From Cordia subcordata (Eukaryota > Streptophyta > Magnoliopsida > Boraginales > Cordiaceae): DNA of 64,000 nucleotides. The stretch is taken from the NCBI GenBank assembly GCA_028554755.1, contig JAPTOF010000010.1, positions 2,960,001-3,024,000 of the forward strand. The letters run 5' to 3'. A program made the translations under genes and the position numbers. Each line of letters opens with the position of its first letter. Within the stretch, counting starts at the first letter, position 1. The notes beneath the pieces were generated by a model. The model did no database searches and was not told the DNA's origin. It saw only the letters and a list, made by a program, of their open reading frames with translations. Shown in pieces: positions 28,063-39,786 of this stretch.

Positions 28063-31000
28063 ATGGATAGAAATAGAGAAGCAAGAAGAGCAGCAGCAGC
28101 ATCGAGTATGGTGACAACATCAAATGGCTTACCAAGAAGAAGACATAGAAGCAGCAGCAGCAGCTTAAGAGACTCACCAGGTTGACCCCCAAAAAAAGCT
28201 TAATTGACTCAGATCTAATCTTATTTCACCGTAAAGTTTTCATCTTTATCCATTTTCTGATTTGGTTTTTTTTGTTTTTTGGTTGCAGATGAAGATGGGG
28301 GTGTTGAGCTGCAAGAATCAATAAGGTTAAGAGATAGAGTGAAGAAGGAGAGGGATTTGCGAGATCGAGAGAGGGATAGGGAGAGAGATAGGGAGAGAGA
28401 TAGAGAAAGGGAAAGAGAAAGAGAGAGAGAAAGAGAGAGGGCTATTAGTAGTAGTAGTAGAAGCAAGAGGAGAAGAGGTGGTGAGAGGCTTTTGATGCAT
28501 CACAATAGTAATAACAGAGGAGGAGGTGGAGAAGATGTTGTTGAAGATAGCTCTGAAGAGAGTGTAAATGATGATGAGGATGATGAAGATGAAGATAATC
28601 ACAGTCACCACACAACAACACAGAATAGTACTAATGGTGCTCTTGGTGGTGGTGGTGGTGGAGGGGGGGTACGGTTGTTGCCGCCGGCCGGGTCTATTTC
28701 GAATCATCTTCACAACCACAACAACCATCTTCAGCACCGGAAAAGCTTTCCCCCTAGTGGTGGTGGTAGTATTACTGCTGCTAGTACTGCCAATACAAAG
28801 ACTTTCCGCACCGCGGCGGTTTGGAAATCTGGCGATGAAATGATAGGTGTTTCAGTCCCCAGAAAAGCTCGCTCAGGTAGCATATCAACCGAAAGAGAGA
28901 ATAAGAAAAAGATGAAGCTTTATTACAAAAAAGGAAGAAAAAGATTGAAACTTTATGATTATGGTGGTGGTGGTGTTTTCTAATGAAGATTCGAGATTTT
29001 GATTAATTTTTTGTTTTTTTTTTTGGTTTGGTTGTTTTGCAGCAGCTACAAAGAGGTCACATGATTGGATTTCATCAAGTAATGGTGGTGGTGGTGGTGG
29101 GAATAGTGGCGGAGTTGGTGGAGGAGAGCAAATCCCCCTGCAAGCCTCGACCTCGCCGGTCAGGGATAGCTTAGTTCCGGCCTCCACCCTGTCTCCGGCG
29201 CCTCCATTGTCTCCTTCTTCATCCAATGTTTCAGTCAGAAAGAAGCTTGTTAGTTAGCTAAGCTGCAAACGCTTCCATCTTTTTCATATTTTTTTTGGGG
29301 GCATTTGCTGAGTGGAGAAATTGACAAGTTTTTCTTTTTGGTTCTTTGCCGATGCAGAAGCCTAATAACAATGGCCTGAAGCCGAGGCCTCCGAAATCGT
29401 CATCAAAATCTTCATCATCCAACCCTGAAGAGCTCGAGATTGAGATTGCACAATTCTTGCATGGTTTGAAGAATCAGCCACAGGGGCCATCCAAGAAAGA
29501 AGTCCCATCAAATGATTCCAAAGAATCCAATCACAGGACGAGCAGCGATACGAAATCTCCGATCTCCAGCTCTAATATCACGCAGCAGTCACCGGTTTTG
29601 GCTCAGAATTCGTCTTCCTCGGCTGGACCCTTATCAGCTGTTGGTGAGCTCAACAAGCTCTGCAGAGTGAAAAAACGCTTAAATCCATGTTTTCTTGTTG
29701 AAATTTGGTAATAAAGATCCTGTTTTCACTCAGTTTTTTGGGTTGTTTTGCAGCTCCAAAGAGGAAGAGGCCGAGACAAGTATCGGATAATTTGGGTAAT
29801 TCAAGCGTACGAAGCAGTCCAGTATCATTAACTAAAGCAGAGATGGATCAGACTTCAAAAACAGAGGTTTCGGTTCCAGCTGCAACTTCGTCTCCAAGTT
29901 TGACCCCAGGCTCTGCCTCTGCTCCGGTTGAGAACGGCGCAGTTTCGTATGATTTGGGCGGTATGGTCAGTTCGCAGGCACCACCGGAGCCGATGAAGGT
30001 AGATTCAGAAGCAAAGGCTGTGCCTGATGAATTGGCAGAAAACAAGGATGTAATTGCAGCAAGGGGAGGAGAAGTGAGCAGTTCTGTGACGAAAGAATCT
30101 CCTGTGGCAAGACCCGAGGAGAATAACCGTGAGGAGTCGGTGGCTGCTGCCGCTCCAGTTCGGAAAGCGTGAGCATCCAAAGATTCGATCTTTATTGGAA
30201 TTTTTTACTGTCAATTTATTGGGGGTGATTTTTTTGCTTTTTAACTGGTTTTGTTTTGCTGAAATTTCAGCAGCTTGGCTGTGGCTGAGGTGGAAGGTCA
30301 CAGAGAAGAGAAATTCCAGATAGATCTGATGGTAAGGATGAAGATTTTCAGTGATTGAAATATCAGATTTTTCTCTTTCACGTTTTTTTGGGTGTTTGAC
30401 GGTGAGATTTTTGGACTTACTTTCAGGCGCCACCGCCGCAGTTGAGATCGTCACCAGAGAGGGGAAGGGAGATTGCTTTAGGAGCACCTGTGGAAGATCA
30501 GAAGCCAAGTGTATCCAGAGTTGATGCTGTGAGTAGATTGCAGATTTTCTGGCTTCCCCCCCCCCCCCTCTTATTTTCGATCTTTTTCCGGATTTACATG
30601 GTGGAGATTGATGAGCTGATTTGTGCTGGTTTTTTTATGGGTGCAGGTGGTGAGGCCTGAAGAAGGGAAGGTAGGCAAGACCGGAAAAGATGACGTAGTC
30701 GATGTTGGAGCCGAAGAGAAGGCTGCGAAGATGGTGGCACCAGAAGAATTTGAATCAAAGAAGGGAGTTGAGAATAAGGGGCGGAATATTGATCTTCAGC
30801 TTGATTTGGAAAAGCCTGAAAGAGATACTGGTATGGCAGGTAACAAACAGCATGGTGGTGGTCAAAAGCAGCAGCAGCAGCAGCCGCCGCCGCAACCGCA
30901 GCCATCAGCTGTGAAAGTTACCAAAGAAGAACCACATGCTGAGAAAACAAGTAACTTGATTTTGGGTCTCAGTTTCTTGATTTGGGAGCTTTTATGGAAA

Positions 31001-33292
31001 GTGGTTTTGTGGATTTGGTGAGTGGTTTTAAATATTGGTGTTCTTGGTTTTGATTTCCAGGTCAATCAAATTCTTTCCCTCTGCCAATGTCAATGGCTAG
31101 CTGGCCTGGTGGTCTTCCTCCAATGGGGTACGGTTGGATCGATTTACTGTGTTGAAAGCCCATTTGATGAAATTACCCGTCTTAGATCCGTGGTTTAAAT
31201 GCTTGTTTCTGGCGAAATAACTCTTATTCTTCATCAGCAGATACATGGCCCCTTTGCAAGGAGTTGTATCCATGGATGGAAACACTGTTCCATCAGCACC
31301 GATTCAAATGGTATTTTCATTAGTTTTCTTAGGTCTCCAATTTCTCTTGGCGTTTTCCTTTTACCTTGGTACTGACCGTATTGATGTGGATTTTTTCAGC
31401 CACTTTTCTCTCAACCACGGCCAACAAGGTGTGCAACTCATTGCTACATTGCTCGGAATATTCACTACCTGCAGCAGTTAATGAAGAACCCCTTCTGGCC
31501 TGCGGCAGCAGCAGCTGGTTCAGCATCTTTATTTGGATCCAAAGCTTGTAATCTTAATGTTGTGCCGGCTGATTTGCACCCGAGTATTGCTGGCCGGGGT
31601 GTAAGCAATGCGCAGGAGAATGGTCAAGGACTTACATTCTTCCCTGGTCATGGTGGGAAAGACAAAGGTTCTCAACCTGCCAACAATGCTGATGCTGGTC
31701 AAAGGAAGCAACAGATTCTGCTTCCCCAAACTTTGCCCCCTGTGGCACCTAATAACATACTGGTATGGTGCTCTTCCCCAAGCAAGACTTTGTAATAATT
31801 TGTTTAGAGGGCCCTCCCACCTCATCTCTCCAAAACCAGAATAAACTTCAATTTTTTTTCCCTTGCTTCTCTTGCTTTCATTTGAAACTCCTGGTGATGA
31901 ATGAAGTGGTAGGTCTGATTTCTTTCGGTTGATTTTCAGCAGGGGCCTGCTTTCATCTTTCCGTTGAACCAGCAACAGGCAGCTATGGCTGCTGCCGTTG
32001 CTCGGCCTGGTTCTGCAAAGTCACCTGCCATGACACCTGGTGTTGCTTCATCTAATGCATCTGCTTCTGCTGCTGTGAGTAGCTCAGGCACAGTTGGTGT
32101 ACCGACAGCAATGAGCTTCAATTATCCTACTATGCCTGCCAATGAGACCCAATACTTGGCAATCTTGCAGAACAATGCTTATCCCTTTCCAATTCCAGCA
32201 GTAGGAGCAAACCCAAATTATAGAGGACCGCATCATCAACCTTTGCCTTTATTCACTGGATCTTTCTATTCTTCCCCGATGATCCATCCATCACAGCTTC
32301 AGCAGCAACCTCCACCAGCGTCTCAGTCGCAGCAAGTTCAACAAAGTCACCAGATTCCGAGTATGTCAAGTGGTTCCTCATCTACCCAAAAGCATTTGCC
32401 GAACCAGCAGCAGAGGCCACAAGGCAGTGCTGTGAATGGTGGCAGTGGTAGCGGGAATTCACAAAACTTTGCTACAAAAAATCGGACAACTCAGCAGCCT
32501 CAACAACCAGGAAACAAGCATGATCCTAAGCCACAAGTCCATCAGCTCGAAAATGAGGCTGTTGGTGAAGACAGTCGTTCCAATCCCAATAATAGAGGAA
32601 CTCATGCCCCATTGAATATATATGGTCAGAACTTTGCAATGCCAATGCATACCCCAAATTTCGCGCTCATAAGTCCGCCAACCACTTTAGCTGGTGTCTC
32701 TGCTGCTAGTGGTAGTGGCCGCCAAAGTGACAAGAAGCAGCAACAACTGCAACAACAGGGGGTGAAGACAGGAATTGAATCACTGCCCCCTCAAACTTTT
32801 GCCATGTCATTTGGTCCCATTAATGGATCAGCTACTCCTGGCATTGATCTATCATCTATGGCCCAAAATAATGCAATTTTTCCAAATTTTCAAGAAGCCG
32901 CCAGGCCCAACATCCAGATGATGGCAGGTGCAGCTGCTGCCCAGGCAGCGCAGCCAAAAAAGAACTTCAGAATTTCGGAGGATGGTAAAATTGGAGGTGG
33001 TGAATCCTCTAATAGCGCTGATGATGATAGGAAGGGTTTGGCTGGAAGGGCCCCAGCAACGGTTGGGCAGTCCATTGCTTTTTCGAGATCAGATATAGCA
33101 GATGTGACTGCCTCTGCTATCCCAGCAAACAATGTCATTGAGAGCTCTACTCGAAGTATAAATTTGACATCTGGTCCTGCACGGAGCTCTCGTTCTCCAA
33201 TGCCTAACAATATGGGAGCTGTTAGTGTTCAAAGTGCTCAATTACAAGCTCAGCTGCAGCAGCATCAACAGTTTCTTCAGCTTCACAAGCAG

Positions 33293-33337
<45 letters not shown>

Positions 33338-34555
33338 TTGGCAGCTCGAAGCAAGACCCCAGCTACAAGCAATGGAAACATATACTCTGAGCACTTGGCT
33401 TCATCTTCTCCTATAGCTGCTAAGTTTCCCAATGCGATTTCTGTGTTTCCGCAAAACCTCGGTCAAACCAGCAATAGTAGCACGACTCAGCAGTCTCCCC
33501 AGTGGAAAAATTCTGCTCGAACAGCCGGCTCCCAGAATCTGTCTTCCCTAGCTTCATCAACCAACTCATCTCTCAAACACCTACCCCAGCAGCCTGCTAG
33601 GACTCCGCAAAGTCATACACAAATATCTTTTGTATCTAATCAGAAATCATCAGCAGGTTCTCAGGCTCAGCCTCCTGCTAGTAACCAGTCCCCTTCTCCT
33701 CCTATGGTTGTTGGCTCTCCTACTACCTCTTCCATTTCAAAGGGTGCCAGTGGAAGCCCAAGACCCACTACTTCGGCTTCTACGAGCAACAAAACTGGCC
33801 AAGCATCTTCCTTGTCGACGCAGCAGGCTAAAAACTCTCCTGCGGCTAGCCAGAAGTCATCTCCAGTTGGTGGAAGGAATGTTCCTTCAATTCTGGGTAA
33901 TCCTCATGTTTCTTCCACTTCGAGTAGTGGAACTAAGTCTCAAGTACAACAGCAGCCGCTGCAACAACCGCAGCAATTACCAAAGAATGTGCAGCAAGCA
34001 CAGCTGTTCTTTTCAAACCCTTACATACAAGCTCAATCTCCACACTCCACAAGTTCTGCTTCTGGTAATAGTGGATACTATCTACAAAGAAGGCGTCCTG
34101 ACCAATCACAGCCGCCACAGCAATCACAAGGGTCATCAATTGTCTCGTCTACCGGAATGCTGTCACTATGCCCCGTTACACCAGCCACTGCTGCTGCAGG
34201 TAACATAAAAGGTGGTGGCATGCCTTCACAGGGTGTTCTCCATACTTCCCAGTTTGCTTCACAGTCATCTGGGAACCAACTTCCTCTAATGCCTGCTGGG
34301 TTCCCATATGTGCACCCTGTTTCGGCCGCGGTTCCAGTGAAACCTGCCGAGCAGAAGCAACCAGCTGGTAAGTAGTGCAACCTGAAGTTTCATTTGCTTA
34401 CGATTGCAGTTTGAATCCTATCCTGGGTGAAATGACTTAATGCTTCATAATTAGATTTTAAGATAAAATGGTAGCTAAATTTATGAAGTGCATGTCAATT
34501 TTTTTAACCAGGAAATGATAATTTGCACCCCTGCTGGCAGCCTGAGAAGAAATGA
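28063..34555 (+). CDS. TIC: TIME FOR COFFEE (TIC) clock regulator
   Basis: Nuclear regulator of the plant circadian clock, also linked to metabolic and jasmonate signalling; it has no known catalytic domain. Exons: 28063-28180, 28289-28876, 29043-29248, 29358-29643, 29754-30168, 30271-30331, 30427-30528, 30647-30950, 31061-31127, 31241-31310, 31400-31762, 31940-34367 and 34512-34555; 5052 nt gives 1683 aa against about 1550 in Arabidopsis. The N terminus MDRNREARRAAA, an RDRERDRERE tract, SSEESVNDDEDDED, APKRKRPRQVS, WPGGLPPMGYMAPLQGVV, CATHCYIARNIHYLQQ and FIFPLNQQQAAMAA are TIC hallmarks. Most of the C-terminal half is Ser/Gln-rich, with 16 Gln at 33291-33338. Four introns end in CAGCAG, so single residues may be optional. 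Intron 7 contains a C-run at about 30558-30568. The short terminal exons are less certain than the rest. Confidence 0.94.
29040..29045 (+). promoter_or_regulatory. NAGNAG tandem splice acceptor, TIC intron 2
   Basis: CAGCAG at the intron end. The first AG gives RSAATKRS and the second RSATKRS, one alanine fewer. The first agrees better in length with the Arabidopsis protein. Confidence 0.55.
30268..30273 (+). promoter_or_regulatory. NAGNAG tandem splice acceptor, TIC intron 5
   Basis: CAGCAG at the intron end. The choice adds or removes one serine (ASLAVAE versus ALAVAE) and stays in frame. Confidence 0.55.
31235..31240 (+). promoter_or_regulatory. NAGNAG tandem splice acceptor, TIC intron 9
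   Basis: CAGCAG at the intron end, inside the conserved MGYMAPLQG segment. The downstream AG gives the conserved GYMAP; the upstream AG would insert an arginine (GRYMAP). Confidence 0.55.
31937..31942 (+). promoter_or_regulatory. NAGNAG tandem splice acceptor, TIC intron 11
   Basis: CAGCAG at the intron end. The choice includes or omits one glutamine before GPAFIFP. Confidence 0.55.
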
Positions 34556-35400
34556 GAGATGATTATATCAATGTCAGACATTTTGATGGAGGCAGAGAGT
34601 CCATGGCCATTGCAGAAGACCTGGAAGACAGCCCCCTTAATTTTGGTAGAATCACCCAGAGGGTTGACCTTGCGTTTCATGAAACCGTCTCATCTCTTGG
34701 AACGCGAAAGAGCAGGCACTCGACTGTGGTTGTTGCTGCGCAGACTCGTCTACCACTCAACAAGGTTGATCGTGTAAAGTGGACTGATCCGTTTTTGATG
34801 CGTATGAGAATAGCTTGGGGAAAGTTTGATGAAATGTTCATATGACAGAAAATTGGATGTAATTAGGCTGAAAAAGGTGAGGAGAAGATTGAAAGATAGA
34901 TGGAAAAATAGATGGATATCTCCTTGATGTTTTTTGGTTGGCAAGTGGAGATTTCTACTCAGCGCGCCTTTGTTATCTTTCTCATCTTTTCTGTCCTTGG
35001 CTTTTCTTTCTGACTTGAACAGCAGTTTCAATCACAGTATCTTTTGGACATACAACATATGTAATGGAGAGGGGGTGTATGTGTATGTTCTCTTGCACAT
35101 ATAGAAAAACAGCCCTCAATTCTTTTATTAATCTCTGACCCCCTTTTTTTTGTTGTTTTTCTTGATTGTGTTATCTTCTTGTGTGATACTGCTTATGATA
35201 TTTGTCTTTTGACTCTGAGAGAGAAAGAGAGAGAGGAAAAGAAATGGATGGAGAGAGAGTGATTTATACTATTTTTCCATATGCTGTGTTGATATTTTGT
35301 TTGTATGGGTTCATCATAGTGGGGCATATCTTCATGGCCACTTCAATATAATGAAATGTTTGCCATCATTATCATATTCCTGTCGACAAAAACTCTTTTG
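34556..35400 (+). other. TIC 3' flank, probable 3' UTR
   Basis: Less AT-rich than the distal intergenic DNA and without a recognisable protein. AATATAATGAAATG near 35345 could serve polyadenylation. An open frame at 34552-34845 overlaps the stop codon and has no known domain. Confidence 0.4.
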
Positions 35401-37698
35401 GTAAATGCTCTGCAGAAGCTTCCTGTTTTGAGGGTAGAGTTTGCTACTCTGCTGATGATAAAATTTAACACTGCCACGTTTCAGTGTTAAGTTAGCAAAC
35501 GAGATTAGTTTTATATCAAGGATTGAATAATATTTACAACAGGATTACATAAATTTAAAGTCAAAATCTTTTATCATAACGAGTCACTATCCGACTATTT
35601 TCATTTCACTGAATTTGATAGATATGTATACGAGAGGAAGTGGCCCATAGCTCCTCAGTGTCCAATGGGGTACCAATGAATTTACACTTAGCTTGCACAG
35701 ATTCAAGAAAAGGGCAACAAAAAAAAAGGGAAACTTGCATAATTGTTTGACAAAGAAGTAGGTTTGTTGAAAAGGGCGCGTCTCTTATTGTCAGCATCTG
35801 ACTCGTGGCTCATGTCTACTTCACATATATATCAAACACTGCTTTTTATCTTTTCCCTCTCTACTTAGATGATTAAACAACTAGTACTACTAGTATAACC
35901 ATTTTAACGATATTATGTTAGTACCCTTGTGGGTCCGAGCAGTTTCTAAACCCGAGTTGTGTATAACGAGAATTTCGTACACGTAAGATAACGGTGATTA
36001 TTGTATTCGTATATATTTGTTGTTATTTTTGTGGATATATGTGGACGTTTATTAAAGGGTGTAGTATGAGTAATACCATAGTCATATTTAATGGTCCCCT
36101 CTTTTAAGTTTTGGCTACTTTTATAAGCTGAGGCTGGTTGGTTTTGTCTTCCAGAAGATGACTTTTGTGGGCACATGTAGACAGATATCTTTGCCTCATT
36201 AGTATATGGGGACTCTTTTAAAGTTGTTTTCTTTTGTGTATACATGTGCCCACACTGCTTTGCCCTTTTCACTTTAAAAAGGTTTATTTAAATGGGAATA
36301 CTTTGTGCTACTTTCATCAACCAACAAAATTTTCAACAAATTTCCTAACCCCTATTGTCAATTTTGTTTAAATAAATATCAATTTTTAGATAGACTACTT
36401 AACTAATGCAAGTGAAGGAGTAGGGTTTGAATTTTGTTTAGAGTGGGAGATTAATGAGTTGGGGTGGCGGGTTAAAAGAAAATAATCATGAATTAGGGCT
36501 CTTAATTTCAATAAAGTGTGAGAGATAGAATTCTTTTCTAAAACGTCTTTTCGAGTAAAATTCTTTTCTAAAGTGTCATTTCGAATCTTACTTTAATGTC
36601 ATTTAAAAAATTTCAAAATACTTGAAAGTGGAAAATATTTATTAGTTTTACCCAAAGGCAAATGTGCACTAAAAATGGATAGAATTCAAGTTGCATATGT
36701 GAATGCCCTTATTCCAAGGTAGTTTAATTATGGCAGTGTATTAAAATTATATTACCCTAAAAGACGTGCTTTGTATACGATATTTTATAACTAGTAGTTT
36801 TTTGTCCCTGAAGAAAAAGATTTGCTTTTATGTAATATGTTGATTAGGATTAAAGTAGCAAATATCCAGAAGACAGAATTTTTCTTTTTTTTTTAAGGAA
36901 AAAAGATAGGTTATTTGAACCATGAATTCTACTCAAATAAGTTTCTACTGGCTCATTAATTCTCCAAACCACTTTTACTTAAACGAGTTGCTTCATGTAA
37001 ACATTAGAAAATAAATCAATTTTCATTTAATCCCTCCAAACAATTTACTATTTAGCTAAAAAATAATCTATAAATTAAATATGAAGAGGTCTCTATTAAT
37101 TAGTTACGTTGGTGTCGATTGCATGCCATTAATCACTTAAAATCTTACTTGAGATAGAAAGCTAGTCAATGTTTATTATCCATGAATTCACCTTTCCCCA
37201 TTTCCTTTGCCGTTTGCCCTTTTCTTCCCCCCCCCCCCCCCTCCTTGTTCATGAATTCTTTTTCTGTTTCTTCGTGTCGGAGTGAAACTTTGTTTATAAT
37301 GTTATAATGTTATAATGTTACGTAAGATATTTAATATGTTTAATGAAATGTCATTTTTGGTGAATCTAAATTTAAATGAAATGTCAAAAAGGTGATGCAT
37401 CGATATTGCTTACTTTTCTTTTGGTTTACGGGACCCATGAGGGAACCAATTAATTGAAAGTGCCATCCCATGCTTCACCGGGAGCGCTAATGGAACAAAT
37501 AGAACTTCAAAGATTAGGTTATCACAAGGCTTAGGCCCCACAACGACCTCTATATATATATATATAATGCGACATTCATAATAAACTAATGGAAAGTGAT
37601 TCAAAATGACCCGATTATTTTTATATGATTGGATCGTGTTTGAGTGTAGGACTATAAACTCCATAATGCGTGGGGTCCACCTCCATGTCTCATTCACT

Positions 37699-37761
<63 letters not shown>

Positions 37762-39121
37762 GATCCTTCATTGCAAGATTAGTAATGTCAATTGGAGAAA
37801 GATACGTTTATAGCCCCTCTTTATCGTGTGTCCTTTTTCCAAGGTAAAAGTCAGCAACTCTATTTACTTGCTTCGAGGTTAATCATCATCTCAACTAAAT
37901 TAACAAAATGCATAATTACATGCTTATCAATAAAAAAATTTAAAAAAATAGATCGGTGCATCCACAAATCTAATCTCCCTTTCTTTAAAAGATTATTTTA
38001 AGTAACTTTATATATATATATATATATATTTATATTTATTTATAGAAATAGTTTGTAATGAAAGATTACATAAGAACTTGTTAAAGTTGTTGTACTACTA
38101 TTAGATGGTGGGGACCTTTTTCGAATCCATTGAATGGCGAAAATTGGTAGTTGAACGTGATTCAAAGGTGATGGTCCACTAGCATATAATACATATATAT
38201 ATATATATGTATATATATGTATTGTCATATGTGTGTGTGAGAGAGATGTGTGGATGACAGTAAATTTCATCTTTAGATAAACTATCAAAGAATATTAAAA
38301 GCAGACACTGTTTTTTGGTAGGTATCTTTGTCTAAGCAGCAGTTTTTATCACATTTGATTTCGACATCAAAATCCAGAGATGGATTCTTCTTTTACAAAT
38401 CGTTTATTACTTTTTTTTTTCAAGATGCCACGAAGCTTAATTTTTGGAATTGACTTATTCAGAGTGGTGGTTTTGTTTTGTCAGTCGATAGGAAACATGT
38501 TCCATTTATGTCCAGTAATGTTTTTCTTTCAACCACCAAATGGGAAAAAAAAGGAAAAAAAAAAAAAAACTGAGTCATACTCTTGAGATATATGTAACGT
38601 AATTTACTTAAGCTGAAGATGCTAATAATTCTAATATTAGCTGTGATATTTCAGTAGATCTCATTAAGAAGTGCAAGATTTCTTCATTGGAAGATAAAAT
38701 TGAATAGTTGGGATTAAAGGGTAATGCAAGTTATTGAGACTATATTGAATTCAAATTTCATGAGGGAGGGACAGGTTGGTGGTGGGGTGATTGTTAAAAA
38801 AAAGTTTGAATAGTCTTCCGTCATTGATAAATAATTGTCTCATCTAAAATTTTTTTTTGGCGTTTATTGTCTTAACATCTCTCTCCAAGTATAGGTGAGT
38901 TTTTTAGTCTTACCTACGAATAGTTTTAATGATTTTTAAAATGGAGTGGTGCATAATAAGTTTTGAACTAATGATTTTCAACTCTATTACCATGAAAGAA
39001 CAAAAAAAGCCAAAGATTATTCTTTCAGTCACGTTAAATTGGATCACTTCTTGCTTTCTCAATTGTCCATCTTTTAACACTTGCATTTTAATTTGGCCAT
39101 ATATATCAATTATATCTTTCA

Positions 39122-39158
<37 letters not shown>

Positions 39159-39320
39159 CATTCAACGTAAGAATAATGCGACCAAGAAAATCAACATCCA
39201 ATTCTATCTCAGTCTTACATAAAATAATGTTCAAACTTGAAGTCTTATACTAAGAGATAGCAGCCGCATTGATTGCACATGAAAATTGCGACACGCAACT
39301 CCATTGGAGTTCTAGCTAGC
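35401..39320. other. Intergenic AT-rich DNA with simple repeats
   Basis: No gene was recognised. It contains a C-run at about 37228-37241, a 57 bp (AT)n microsatellite at 37702-37758 and shorter (TA)n tracts near 38011-38028, 38190-38220 and 39127-39153. Open frames are short and low in complexity. Confidence 0.5.
37702..37758. repeat. (AT)n microsatellite, 57 bp
   Basis: Uninterrupted alternation of A and T over 57 bases, the longest microsatellite in the window. It is likely polymorphic in length. Confidence 0.95.
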
Positions 39321-39433
39321 AGCCTGGTTGGCTAAGCTTATTTAGAACTTGTTATAAATAATAAAAAATATATATAAGAGGAAATATTTTTTTCAAAAAC
39401 TTGTAAGCTGAAATAAACAAAGTCAAACAGGCT
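39321..39433. mobile_element. Short foldback MITE
   Basis: The left end AGCCTGGTTGGCTAAGCTTA is inverted relative to the right end, whose complement starts AGCCTGTTTGACTTTGTTTA. Inner arms with AACTTG pair as well. It is similar in style to the elements at 25010 and 62382. It lies 150 bp left of the SINE. Confidence 0.45.
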
Positions 39434-39583
39434 CTAATAACGAAGTCATCAATCTTCGACCCAAAAAAAAAATTAAAAAAAGAACTCATCATCAATCAAT
39501 ATGGTTGTGTTTCATTTGATGCCTTAATCTTATTATTGTTTAAATTTGTCATTGTCAACAACAATAATAAGTCCGTCTTACTT

Positions 39584-39770
39584 TTTTTTTTTTGATGAAA
39601 CCGGCGGAGCCCGACCATTAGTTGGAAAACCTTCGAAGATACGAACCACCCCACGCACCCATGACGTAAGATCGCAAAGCCTGAGTGGTCCGAATCGCTA
39701 AGAATGAGAATCGAACCGCACTGCAAAACTTATTCCCAGGTCCGCACCATTAGACCAACCCCTTGGGGTT
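39584..39770 (-). mobile_element. tRNA-derived SINE with perfect target duplication
   Basis: Body of 187 bp on the minus strand. An A-box-like TGGTCTAATGGT lies at 39746-39757 and a B box GGTTCGATTC at 39708-39717, the RNA polymerase III promoter arrangement. The element ends in poly-A (poly-T on plus, about 39582-39593). It is flanked by TAAGTCCGTCTTACTT at 39568-39583 and again at 39771-39786, a perfect 16 bp duplication, so the insertion is young. Confidence 0.9.
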
Positions 39771-39786
39771 TAAGTCCGTCTTACTT

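Noticed and set aside
28221..28737. Several open frames of Ser/Leu, Thr or Arg runs around the TIC first exons
   Set aside because: They are antisense or off-frame readings of the GA-rich and GGT-rich coding exon of TIC.
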